Positions 50,701 through 62,500 of a stretch of DNA of 64,000 bases are shown piece by piece (position 1 is the stretch's first letter; each line of letters begins with the position of its first letter). The translations under genes and the position numbers were made by a program. The stretch is taken from NCBI GenBank assembly GCA_947359465.1, contig OX375880.1, forward strand, positions 24,752,714 to 24,816,713, given 5' to 3'. Origin of the DNA: Metellina segmentata. Lineage: Eukaryota; Arthropoda; Arachnida; Araneae; Tetragnathidae. Below the pieces are notes generated by a model. That model ran no database searches. It saw only the letters and a program-made list of their open reading frames with translations, and had not been told where the DNA came from.

Positions 50701-52040
50701 TAGAAATTAACATTCTGCCGAGCGAGACTGGAGGGACCGTTGTAATTTCAAAGCTCCCTATCCAAGTTCTCAGGCGATGTAATTTCTAAGGGAATGAAAA
50801 GGTATTTGACTGAGATGTGGGGAGAGTGTTTTGTGTGAAGTATTCCCATAGAAATTAACGTGCTGCCGAGCGAGATGGGAGGGACCGTTGTAATTTCAAA
50901 GCTCCCAATCCAAGTTCTCAGGCGATGATTTTCTAAGGGAATGAAAATGTATTTGACTGAGATTTGGGGAGAGTGTTTTGTGTGAAGTATTCCCATCGAA
51001 ATTAACGTGCTGCCGAGCGAGGTGGGAGGGAGCGTTGTAATTTCAAAGCTCCCTATCCAATTTCTCAGGCGATGTAATTTCTAAGGGAATGAAAATGTAT
51101 TTGACTGAGATGTGGGGAGATTGTTTTGTGTGAAGTATTCCCATATAAATTAACGTGCTGCCGAACGAGGTTGGAGGGACCGTTGTAATTTCAAAGCTCC
51201 GTATCCAAGTTCTCAGGCGATGTAATTTCTGAGGGAATGAAAAGGTATTTGACTGAGATGTGGGGAGAGTGTTTTGTGTGAAGTATTCCCATATAAATTA
51301 ACGTGCTGCCGAGCGAAATGGGATTGACGTTGTAATTTCAAAGCTCCCAATCCAAGTTCTCAGGCGATGTAATTTCTAAGGGAATGAAAATGTATTTGAC
51401 TGAGATGTGGGGAGAGTGTTTTGCGTGAAGTATTCCCATAGAAATTAACGTGCTGCCGTGCGAGGTGGGAGGGAGCGTTGTAATTTCAAAGCTCCCTATC
51501 CAAGTTCTGAGGCGATGTATTTTCTAAGGGAATGAAAAGGTATTTGACTGAGATGTGGGGAAAGTGTTTTTTTGTGAAGTATTCCCATAGAAATTAACGT
51601 GCTGCCGAGCGAGGTGGGATTGACGTTGTAATTTCAAAGATCCCAATCCAAGTTCTCAGGCGATGTAATTTCTAAGGGAATAAAAATGTATTTGACTGAG
51701 ATGTGGGGAGAGTGTTTTGCGTGAAGTATTCCCATAGAAATTAAAGTGCTGCCGAGCGAGGTGGGAGGGAGCGCTGTAATTTCAAAGCTCCCTATCCAAG
51801 TTCCCAGGCGATGTAATTTCTAAGGGAATGAAAAGGTATTTGACTGAGATGTGGGGAGAGTGTTTTGTATGAAGTATTCCCATAGAAATTAACGTGCTGC
51901 CGAGCGAGGTTGGAGGGACCGTTGTAATTTCAAAGCTCCCTATCCAAGTTCTCAGGCGATGTAATTTCTAAGGGAATGAAAATGTATTTGACTGAGATGT
52001 GGGGAGAGTGTTTTGTGTGAAGTATTCCCACAGAAATTAA
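47750..52040. repeat. Block matching 26.7-31.0 kb at offset 21,021 and 53.5-57.6 kb at 5,623
   Basis: Anchors at offset 21,021 include the CAGTTGTAATTTGAAAG pair (28,681 and 28,977 against 49,702 and 49,998) and the 1-bp deletion unit (29,904 and 50,925). The collinear stretch can be followed back to about 25.2/46.2 kb. Few differences were seen: GTTCGCAGG near 29.45 kb against GTTCTCAGG near 50.47 kb, and GGGAAAGAAAAGG near 49.61 kb against the usual GGGAATGAAAAGG. The same block recurs 5,623 bp downstream. It ends near 52.04 kb at a unit that combines a CCCACAG and GGGATTGACG front with an ordinary CAAAGCTCCC tail, a hybrid not seen at the equivalent place in other copies. Confidence 0.78.
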
Positions 52041-52079
52041 CGTGCTGCCGAGCGAGGTGGGATTGACGTTGTAATTTCA

Positions 52080-53520
52080 AAGCTCCCAATCCAAGTTCTC
52101 AGGCGATGTAATTTCTAAGGGAATGAAAAGGTATTTGACTGAGATGTGGGGAGAGTGTTTTGTGTGAAGTATTCCCATAGAAATTAACGTGCTGCCGAGC
52201 GAGATGGGAGGGACCGTTGTAATTTCAAAGCTCCCAATCCAAATTCTCAGGCGATGTAATTTCTAAGGGAATGAAAATGTATTTGACTGAGATGTGGGGA
52301 GAGTGTTTTGTGTGAAGTATTCCCACAGAAATTAACGTGCTGCCGAGCGAGGTGGGAGGGACCGTTGTAATTTCAAAGCTCCCAATCCAAGTTCTCAGGC
52401 GATGTAATTTCTAAGAGAATGAAAAGGTATTTGACTGAGATGTGGGGAGAGTGTTTTGTGTGAAGTATTCCCATAGAAATTAACGTGCTGCCGAGCGAGA
52501 TGGGAGGGACCGTTGTAATTTCAAAGCTCCCAATCCAAGTTCTCAGGCGATGTAATTTCTAAGGGAATGAAAATGTATTTGACTGAGATGTGGGGAGAGT
52601 GTTTTGTGTGAAGTATTCCCATAGAAATTAACGTGCTGTCGAGCGAGGTGGGAGAGACCGTTGTAATTTTAAAGCTCCCAATCCAAGTTCTCATGCGATG
52701 TAATTTCTAAGGGAATGAAAATGTATTTGAATGAGATGTGGGGAGAGTGTTTTGTGTGAAGTATTCCCATCGAAATTAACGTGCTGCCGAGCGAGGTGGG
52801 AGGGAGCGTTGTAATTTCAAAGCTCCCTATCCAATTTCTCAGGCGATGTAATTTCTAAGGGAATGAAAATGTATTTGACTGAGATGTGGGGAGATTGTTT
52901 TGTGTGAAGTATTCCCATATAAATTAACGTGCTGCCGAACGAGGTGGGAGGGACCGCTGTAATTTCAAAGCTCCCAATCCAAGTTCTCAGGCGATGTAAT
53001 TTCTAAGGGAATGCAAAAGGTATTTGACTGAGATGTGGGGAGAGTGTTTTGTGTGAAGTATTCCCATAGAAATTAACGTGCTGCCGAGCGAGGTTGGAGG
53101 GACCGTTGTAATTTCAAAGCTCCCTATCCAAGTTCTCAGGCGATGTAATTTCTGAGGGAATGAAAAGGTATTTGACTGAGATGTGGGGAGAGTGTTTTGT
53201 GTGAAGTATTCCCATATAAATTAACGTGCTGCCGAACGAAGTGGGAGGGACCGCTGTAATTTCAAAGCTCCCAATCCAAGTTCTCCGGCGATGTAATTTC
53301 TAAGGGAATGCAAAAGGTATTTGACTGAGATGTGGGGAGAGTGTTTTGTATGAAGTATTCCCATAGAAATTAACGTGCTGCCGAGCGAGGTTGGAGGGAC
53401 CGTTGTAATTTCAAAGCTCCCTATCCAAGTTCTCAGGCGATGTAATTTCTAAGGGAATGAAAATGTATTTGACTGAGATGTGGGGAGAGTGTTTTGCGTG
53501 AAGTATTCCCATAGAAATTA
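52080..53520. repeat. Ten-unit block matching 46.3-47.75 kb at offset 5,771
   Basis: AAATTCTCAGG at 46,470 matches 52,241, and the GCAAAAGG unit at 47,241 matches 53,012, both 5,771 bp (39 units) apart. The rare AAGAGAATG variant near 46.64 kb is shared at about 52.41 kb, confirming a close relationship. At about 53.52 kb the offset drops by one unit to 5,623, and the order continues as in the 47.9-52.0 kb block. This copy lacks the units with GGAGATGTAATTGC that precede the equivalent stretch elsewhere. Confidence 0.72.
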
Positions 53521-56500
53521 ACGTGCTGCCGAGCGAGGTGGGAGGGACCGTTGTAATTTCAAAGCTCCCAATCCAAGTTCTCAGGCGATGTAATTTCTAA
53601 GGGAATGAAAAGGTATTTGACTGAGATGTGGGGAGAGTGTTTTGTGTGAAGTATTCCCATAGAAATTAACGTGCTGCCGAGCGAGAAGGGAGGGACCGTT
53701 GTAATTTCAAAGCTCCCAATCCAAGTTCTCAGGCGATGTAATTTCTAAGGGAATAAAAATGTATTTGACTGAGATTTGGGGAGAGTGTTTTGTGGGAAGT
53801 ATTCCCATAGAAATTAACGTGCTGCCGAGCGAGGTGGGAGGGAGCGTTGTAATTTCAAAGCTCCCAATCCAAGTTCTCAGGCGATGTAATTTCTAAGGGA
53901 ATGAAAAGGTATTTGACTGAGATGTGGGGAGAGTGTTTTGTGTGAAGTATTCCCATAGAAATTAACGTGCTGTCGAGCGAGGTGGGAGAGACAGTTGTAA
54001 TTTGAAAGCCCCCAATCCAAGTTCTCATGCGATGTAATTTCTAAGGGAATGAAAATGTATTTGACTGAGATGTGGGGTGAGTGTTTTGTGTGAAGTATTC
54101 CCACAGAAATTAACGTGCTGCCGAGCGAGGTGGGAGGGAGCGTTGTAATTTCAAAGCTCCCTATCCAAGTTCTCAGGCGATGTAATTTCTAAGGGAATGA
54201 AAATGTATTTGACTGAGATGTGGGGAGAGTGTTTTGTGTGAAGTATTCCCATAGAAATTAACGTGCTGTCGAGCGAGGTGGGAGAGACCGTTGTAATTTT
54301 AAAGCTCCCAATCCAAGTTCTCATGCGATGTAATTTCTAAGGGAATGAAAATGTATTTGAATGAGATGTGGGGAGAGTGTTTTGTGTGAAGTATTCCCAT
54401 CGAAATTAACGTGCTGCCGAGCGAGGTGGGAGGGAGCGTTGTAATTTCAAAGCTCCCTATCCAATTTCTCAGGCGATGTAATTTCTAAGGGAATGAAAAT
54501 GTATTTGACTGAGATGTGGGGAGATTGTTTTGTGTGAAGTATTCCCATATAAATTAACGTGCTGCCGAACGAGGTGGGAGGGACCGCTGTAATTTCAAAG
54601 CTCCCAATCCAAGTTCTCAGGCGATGTAATTTCTAAGGGAATGCAAAAGGTATTTGACTGAGATGTGGGGAGAGTGTTTTGTGTGAAGTATTCCCATATA
54701 AATTAACGTGCTGCCGAACGAAGTGGGAGGGACCGCTGTAATTTCAAAGCTCCCTATCCAAGTTCTCAGGCGATGTAATTTCTAAGGGAATGAAAATGTA
54801 TTTGACTGAGATGTGGGGAGAGTGTTTTGCGTGAAGTATTCCCATAGAAATTAACGTGCTGCCGAGCGAGGTGGGAGGGAGCGTTGTAATTTCAAAGCTC
54901 CCTATCCAAGTTCTCAGGCGATGTAATTTCTAAGGGAATGAAAATGTATTTGACTGAGATGTGGGGTGAGTGTTTTGTGTGAAGTATTCCCACAGAAATT
55001 AACGTGCTGCCGAGCGAGGTGGGAGGGACCGTTGTAATTTCAAAGCTCCCAATCCAAGTTCTCAGGCGATGTAATTTCTAAGGGAATGAAAAGGTATTTG
55101 ACTGAGATGTGGGGAGAGTGTTTTGTGTGAAGTATTCCCATAGAAATTAACGTGCTGCCGAGCGAGGTGGGAGGGAGCGTTGTAATTTCAAAGCTCCCAA
55201 TCCAAGTTCTCAGGCGATGTAATTTCTAAGGGAATGAAAAGGTATTTGACTGAGATGTGGGGAGAGTGTTTTGTGTGAAGTATTCCCATAGAAATTAACG
55301 TGCTGTCGAGCGAGGTGGGAGAGACAGTTGTAATTTGAAAGCCCCCAATCCAAGTTCTCATGCGATGTAATTTCTAAGGGAATGAAAATGTATTTGACTG
55401 AGATGTGGGGTGAGTGTTTTGTGTGAAGTATTCCCACAGAAATTAACGTGCTGCCGAGCGAGGTGGGAGGGAGCGTTGTAATTTCAAAGCTCCCTATCCA
55501 AGTTCTCAGGCGATGTAATTTCTAAGGGAATGAAAATGTATTTGACTGAGATGTGGGGAGAGTGTTTTGTGTGAAGTATTCCCATAGAAATTAACGTGCT
55601 GTCGAGCGAGGTGGGAGAGACAGTTGTAATTTGAAAGCCCCCAATCCAAGTTCTCATGCGATGTAATTTCTAAGGGAATGAAAATGTATTTGACTGAGAT
55701 GTGGGGTGAGTGTTTTGTGTGAAGTATTCCCACAGAAATTAACGTGCTGCCGAGCGAGGTGGGAGGGACCGTTGTAATTTCAAAGCTCCCAATCCAAGTT
55801 CTCAGGCGATGTAATTTCTAAGGGAATGAAAATGTATTTGACTGAGATGTGGGGAGAGTGTTTTGTGTGAAGTATTCCCATATAAATTAACGTGCTGCCG
55901 AACGAGGTTGGAGGGACCGTTGTAATTTCAAAGCTCCCTATCCAAGTTCTCAGGCGATGTAATTTCTAAGGGAATGAAAAGGTATTTGACTGAGATGTGG
56001 GGAGAGTGTTTTGTGTGAAGTATTCCCATATAAATTAACGTGCTGCCGAGCGAAATGGGATTGACGTTGTAATTTCAAAGCTCCCAATCCAAGTTCTCAG
56101 GCGATGTAATTTCTAAGGGAATGAAAATGTATTTGACTGAGATGTGGGGAGAGTGTTTTGCGTGAAGTATTCCCATAGAAATTAACGTGCTGCCGTGCGA
56201 GGTGGGAGGGAGCGTTGTAATTTCAAAGCAACCTATCCAAGTTCTCAGGCGATGTAATTTCTAAGGGAATGAAAAGGTATTTGACTGAGATGTGGGGAGA
56301 GTGTTTTGTATGAAGTATTCCCATAGAAATTAACATTCTGCCGAGCGAGACTGGAGGGACCGTTGTAATTTCAAAGCTCCCTATCCAAGTTCTCAGGCGA
56401 TGTAATTTCTAAGGGAATGAAAAGGTATTTGACTGAGATGTGGGGAGAGTGTTTTGTGTGAAGTATTCCCATAGAAATTAACGTGCTGCCGAGCGAGATG

Positions 56501-59500
56501 GGAGGGACCGTTGTAATTTCAAAGCTCCCAATCCAAGTTCTCAGGCGATGATTTTCTAAGGGAATGAAAATGTATTTGACTGAGATTTGGGGAGAGTGTT
56601 TTGTGTGAAGTATTCCCATCGAAATTAACGTGCTGCCGAGCGAGGTGGGAGGGAGCGTTGTAATTTCAAAGCTCCCTATCCAATTTCTCAGGCGATGTAA
56701 TTTCTAAGGGAATGAAAATGTATTTGACTGAGATGTGGGGAGATTGTTTTGTGTGAAGTATTCCCATATAAATTAACGTGCTGCCGAACGAGGTTGGAGG
56801 GACCGTTGTAATTTCAAAGCTCCGTATCCAAGTTCTCAGGCGATGTAATTTCTGAGGGAATGAAAAGGTATTTGACTGAGATGTGGGGAGAGTGTTTTGT
56901 GTGAAGTATTCCCATATAAATTAACGTGCTGCCGAGCGAAATGGGATTGACGTTGTAATTTCAAAGCTCCCAATCCAAGTTCTCAGGCGATGTAATTTCT
57001 AAGGGAATGAAAATGTATTTGACTGAGATGTGGGGAGAGTGTTTTGCGTGAAGTATTCCCATAGAAATTAACGTGCTGCCGTGCGAGGTGGGAGGGAGCG
57101 TTGTAATTTCAAAGCTCCCTATCCAAGTTCTGAGGCGATGTATTTTCTAAGGGAATGAAAAGGTATTTGACTGAGATGTGGGGAAAGTGTTTTTTTGTGA
57201 AGTATTCCCATAGAAATTAACGTGCTGCCGAGCGAGGTGGGATTGACGTTGTAATTTCAAAGATCCCAATCCAAGTTCTCAGGCGATGTAATTTCTAAGG
57301 GAATAAAAATGTATTTGACTGAGATGTGGGGAGAGTGTTTTGCGTGAAGTATTCCCATAGAAATTAAAGTGCTGCCGAGCGAGGTGGGAGGGAGCGCTGT
57401 AATTTCAAAGCTCCCTATCCAAGTTCCCAGGCGATGTAATTTCTAAGGGAATGAAAAGGTATTTGACTGAGATGTGGGGAGAGTGTTTTGTATGAAGTAT
57501 TCCCATAGAAATTAACGTGCTGCCGAGCGAGGTTGGAGGGACCGTTGTAATTTCAAAGCTCCCTATCCAAGTTCTCAGGCGATGTAATTTCTAAGGGAAT
57601 GAAAATGTATTTGACTGAGATGTGGGGAGAGTGTTTTGTGTGAAGTATTCCCATAGAAATTAACGTGCTGCCGAGCGAGATGGGAGGGACCGTTGTAATT
57701 TCAAAGCTCCCAATCCAAGTTCTCAGGCGATGTAATTTCTAAGGGAATGAAAATGTATTTGACTGAGATGTGGGGAGAGTGTTTTGTGTGAAGTATTCCC
57801 ACAGAAATTAACGTGCTGCCGAGCGAGGTGGGATTGACGTTGTAATTTCAATGATCCCAATCCAAGTTCTCAGGCGATGTAATTTCTAAGGGAATAAAAA
57901 TGTATTTGACTGAGATGTGGGGAGAGTGTTTGGCGTGAAGTATTCCCATAGAAATTAACGTGCTGCCGAGCGAGGTGGGAGGGAACGTTGTAATTTCAAA
58001 GCTCCCTATCCAAGTTCTCAGGCGATGTAATTTCTAAGGGAATGAAAATGTATTTGACTGAGATGTGGGGAGAGTGTTTTGTGTGAAGTATTCCCATAGA
58101 AATTAACGTGCTGCCGAGCGAGGTGGGAGGGACCGTTGTAATTTCAAAGCTCCCAATCCAAGTTCTCAGGCGATGTAATTTCTAAGGGAATGAAAAGGTA
58201 TTTGACTGAGATGTGGGGCGAGTGTTTTGTGTGAAGTATTCCCATAGAAATTAACGTGCTGCCGAGCGAGATGGGAGGGACCGTTGTAATTTCAAAGCTC
58301 CCAATCCAAGTTCTCAGGCGATGTAATTTCTAAGGGAATGAAAATGTATTTGACTGAGATTTGGGGAGAGTGTTTTGTGGGAAGTATTCCCATAGAAATT
58401 AACGTGCTGCCGAGCGAGGTGGGAGGGAGCGTTGTAATTTCAAAGCTCCCAATCCAAGTTCTCAGGCGATGTAATTTCTAAGGGAATGAAAAGGTATTTG
58501 ACTGAGATGTGGGGAGAGTGTTTTGTGTGAAGTATTCCCATAGAAATTAACGTGCTGTCGAGCGAGGTGGGAGAGACCGTTGTAATTTTAAAGCTCCCAA
58601 TCCAAGTTCTCATGCGATGTAATTTCTAAGGGAATGAAAATGTATTTGACTGAAATGTGGGGAGAGTGTTTTGTGTGAAGTATTCCCACAGAAATTAACG
58701 TGCTGCCGAGCGAGGTGGGAGGGACCGTTGTAATTTCAAAGCTCCCAATCCAAGTTCTCAGGCGATGTAATTTCTAAGGGAATGAAAAGGTATTTGACTG
58801 AGATGTGGGGAGAGTGTTTTGTGTGAAGTATTCCCATAGAAATTAACGTGCTGCCGAGCGAGGTGGGAGGGACCGTTGTAATTTCAAAGCTCCCAATCCA
58901 AATTCTCAGGAGATGTAATTGCTAAGGGAATGAAAATGTATTTGACTGAGATGTGGGGAGAGTGTTTTGTGTGACGTATTCCCATAGAAATTAACGTGCT
59001 GTCGAGCGAGGTGGGAGAGACCGTTGTAATTTTAAAGCTCCCAATCCAAGTTCTCATGCGATGCAATTTCTAAGGGAATTAAAAATGTATTTGACTGAGA
59101 TGTGGGGAGAGTGTTTTGTGTGAAGTATTTCCATAGAAATTAACGTGCTGCCGAGCGAGGTGGGAGGGAGCGTTGTAATTTCAAAGCTCCCTATCCAAGT
59201 TCTCAGGCGATGTAATTTCTAAGGGAATGAAAATGTATTTGACTGAGATGTGGGGAGAGTGTTTTGTGTGAAGTATTCCCACAGAAATTAACGTGCTGCC
59301 GAGCGAGGTGGGAGGGACCGTTGTAATTTCAAAGCTCCCAATCCAAGTTCTCAGGCGATGTAATTTCTAAGGGAATGAAAAGGTATTTGACTGAGATGTG
59401 GGGAGAGTATTTTGTGTGAAGTATTCCCATAGAAATTAACGTGCTGCCGAGCGAGATGGGAGGGACCGTTGTAATTTCAAAGCTCCCAATCCAAATTCTC

Positions 59501-62500
59501 AGGCGATGTAATTTCTAAGGGAATGAAAATGTATTTGACTGAGATGTGGGGAGAGTGTTTTGTGTGAAGTATTCCCACAGAAATTAACGTGCTGCCGAGC
59601 GAGGTGGGAGGGACCGTTGTAATTTCAAAGCTCCCAATCCAAGTTCTCAGGCGATGTAATTTCTAAGGGAATGAAAAGGTATTTGACTGAGATGTGGGGA
59701 GAGTGTTTTGTGTGAAGTATTCCCATAGAAATTAACGTGCTGCCGAGCGAGATGGGAGGGACCGTTGTAATTTCAAAGCTCCCAATCCAAGTTCTCAGGC
59801 GATGTAATTTCTAAGGGAATGAAAATGTATTTGACTGAGATGTGGGGAGAGTGTTTTGTGTGAAGTATTCCCATAGAAATTAACGTGCTGTCGAGCGAGG
59901 TGGGAGAGACCGTTGTAATTTTAAAGCTCCCAATCCAAGTTCTCATGCGATGTAATTTCTAAGGGAATGAAAATGTATTTGAATGAGATGTGGGGAGAGT
60001 GTTTTGTGTGAAGTATTCCCATCGAAATTAACGTGCTGCCGAGCGAGGTGGGAGGGAGCGTTGTAATTTCAAAGCTCCCTATCCAATTTCTCAGGCGATG
60101 TAATTTCTAAGGGAATGAAAATGTATTTGACTGAGATGTGGGGAGATTGTTTTGTGTGAAGTATTCCCATATAAATTAACGTGCTGCCGAACGAGGTGGG
60201 AGGGACCGCTGTAATTTCAAAGCTCCCAATCCAAGTTCTCAGGCGATGTAATTTCTAAGGGAATGCAAAAGGTATTTGACTGAGATGTGGGGAGAGTGTT
60301 TTGTGTGAAGTATTCCCATAGAAATTAACGTGCTGCCGAGCGAGGTTGGAGGGACCGTTGTAATTTCAAAGCTCCCTATCCAAGTTCTCAGGCGATGTAA
60401 TTTCTGAGGGAATGAAAAGGTATTTGACTGAGATGTGGGGAGAGTGTTTTGTGTGAAGTATTCCCATATAAATTAACGTGCTGCCGAACGAAGTGGGAGG
60501 GACCGCTGTAATTTCAAAGCTCCCAATCCAAGTTCTCCGGCGATGTAATTTCTAAGGGAATGCAAAAGGTATTTGACTGAGATGTGGGGAGAGTGTTTTG
60601 TATGAAGTATTCCCATAGAAATTAACGTGCTGCCGAGCGAGGTTGGAGGGACCGTTGTAATTTCAAAGCTCCCTATCCAAGTTCTCAGGCGATGTAATTT
60701 CTAAGGGAATGAAAATGTATTTGACTGAGATGTGGGGAGAGTGTTTTGCGTGAAGTATTCCCATAGAAATTAACGTGCTGCCGTGCGAGGTGGGAGGGAG
60801 CGTTGTAATTTCAAAGCAACCTATCCAAGTTCTCAGGCGATGTAATTTCTAAGGGAATGAAAAGGTATTTGACTGAGATGTGGGGAGAGTGTTTTGTATG
60901 AAGTATTCCCATAGAAATTAACGTTCTGCCGAGCGAGGTTGGAGGGACCGTTGTAATTTCAAAGCTCCCTATCCAAGTTCTCAGGCGATGTAATTTCTAA
61001 GGGAATGAAAAGGTATTTGACTAAGATGTGGGGAGAGTGTTTTGTGTGAAGTATTCCCATAGAAATTAACGTGCTGCCGAGCGAGATGGGAGGGACCGTT
61101 GTAATTTCAAAGCTCCCAATCCAAGTTCTCAGGCGATGTAATTTCTAAGGGAATGAAAATGTATTTGACTGAGATTTGGGGAGAGTGTTTTGTGTGAAGT
61201 ATTCCCATCGAAATTAACGTGCTGCCGAGCGAGGTGGGAGGGAGCGTTGTAATTTCAAAGCTCCCTATCCAATTTATCAAGCGATGTAATTTCTAAGGGA
61301 ATGAAAATGTATTTGACTGAGATGTGGGGAGATTGTTTTGTGTGAAGTATTCCCATATAAATTAACGTGCTGCCGAGCGAGGTTGGAGGGACCGTTGTAA
61401 TTTCAAAGCTCCCTATCCAAGTTACTCAGGCGATGTAATTTCTGAGGGAATGAAAAGGTATTTGACTGAGATGTGGGGAGAGTGTTTTGTGTGAAGTATT
61501 CCCATATAAATTAACGTGCTGCCGAACGAGGTGGGAGGGACCGCTGTAATTTCAAAGCTCCTAATCCAAGTTCTCAGGCGATGTAATTTCTAAGGGAATG
61601 CAAAAGGTATTTGACTGAGATGTGGGGAGAGTGTTTTGTATGAAGTATTCCCATAGAAATTAACGGGCTGCCGAGCGAAATGGGATTGACGTTGTAATTT
61701 CAAAGCTCCCAATCCAAGTTCTCAGGCGATGTAATTTCTAAGGGAATGAAAATGTATTTGACTGAGATGTGGGGAGAGTGTTTTGCGTGAAGTATTCCCA
61801 TAGAAATTAACGTGCTGCCGTGCGAGGTGGGAGGGAGCGTTGTAATTTCAAAGCAACCTATCCAAGTTCTCAGGCGATGTAATTTCTAAGGGAATGAAAA
61901 GGTATTTGACTGAGATGTGGGGAGAGTGTTTTGTATGAAGTATTCCCATAGAAATTAACGTTCTGCCGAGCGAGGTTGGAGGGACCGTTGTAATTTCAAA
62001 GCTCCCTATCCAAGTTCTCAGGCGATGTAATTTCTAAGGGAATGAAAAGGTATTTGACTGAGATGTGGGGAGAGTGTTTTGTGTGAAGTATTCCCATACA
62101 AATTAACGTGCTGCCGAGCGAGGTGGGAGGGAGCGTTGTAATTTCAAAGCTCCCTATCCAATTTCTCAGGCGATGTAATTTCTAAGGAAATGAAAATGTA
62201 TTTGACTGAGATGTGGGGACAGTGTTTTGTGTGAAGTATTCCCACAGAAATTAACGTGCTGCCGAGCGAGGTGGGAGGGACCGTTGTAATTTCAAAGCTC
62301 CCAATCCAAGTTCTCAGGCGATGTAATTTCTAAGGTAATGAAAAGGTATTTGACTGAGATTTGGGGGAGAGTGTTTTGTGTGAAGTATTCCCATAGAAAT
62401 TAACGTGCTGCCGAGCGAGATGGGAGGGACCGTTGTAATTTCAAAGCTCCCAATCCAAGTTCTCAGGCGATGTAATTTCTAAGGGAATGAAAATGTATTT

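Noticed and set aside
3384..59066. Recurrent reverse-strand open frames of 60, 75 and 82 codons (for example 6490-6672, 8734-8961 and 9747-9995)
   Set aside because: They are repeated readings of the same satellite unit, copied exactly with their blocks, and end within two units because 148 is not a multiple of three. Their peptides repeat internally in step with the unit and nothing suggests a real gene.
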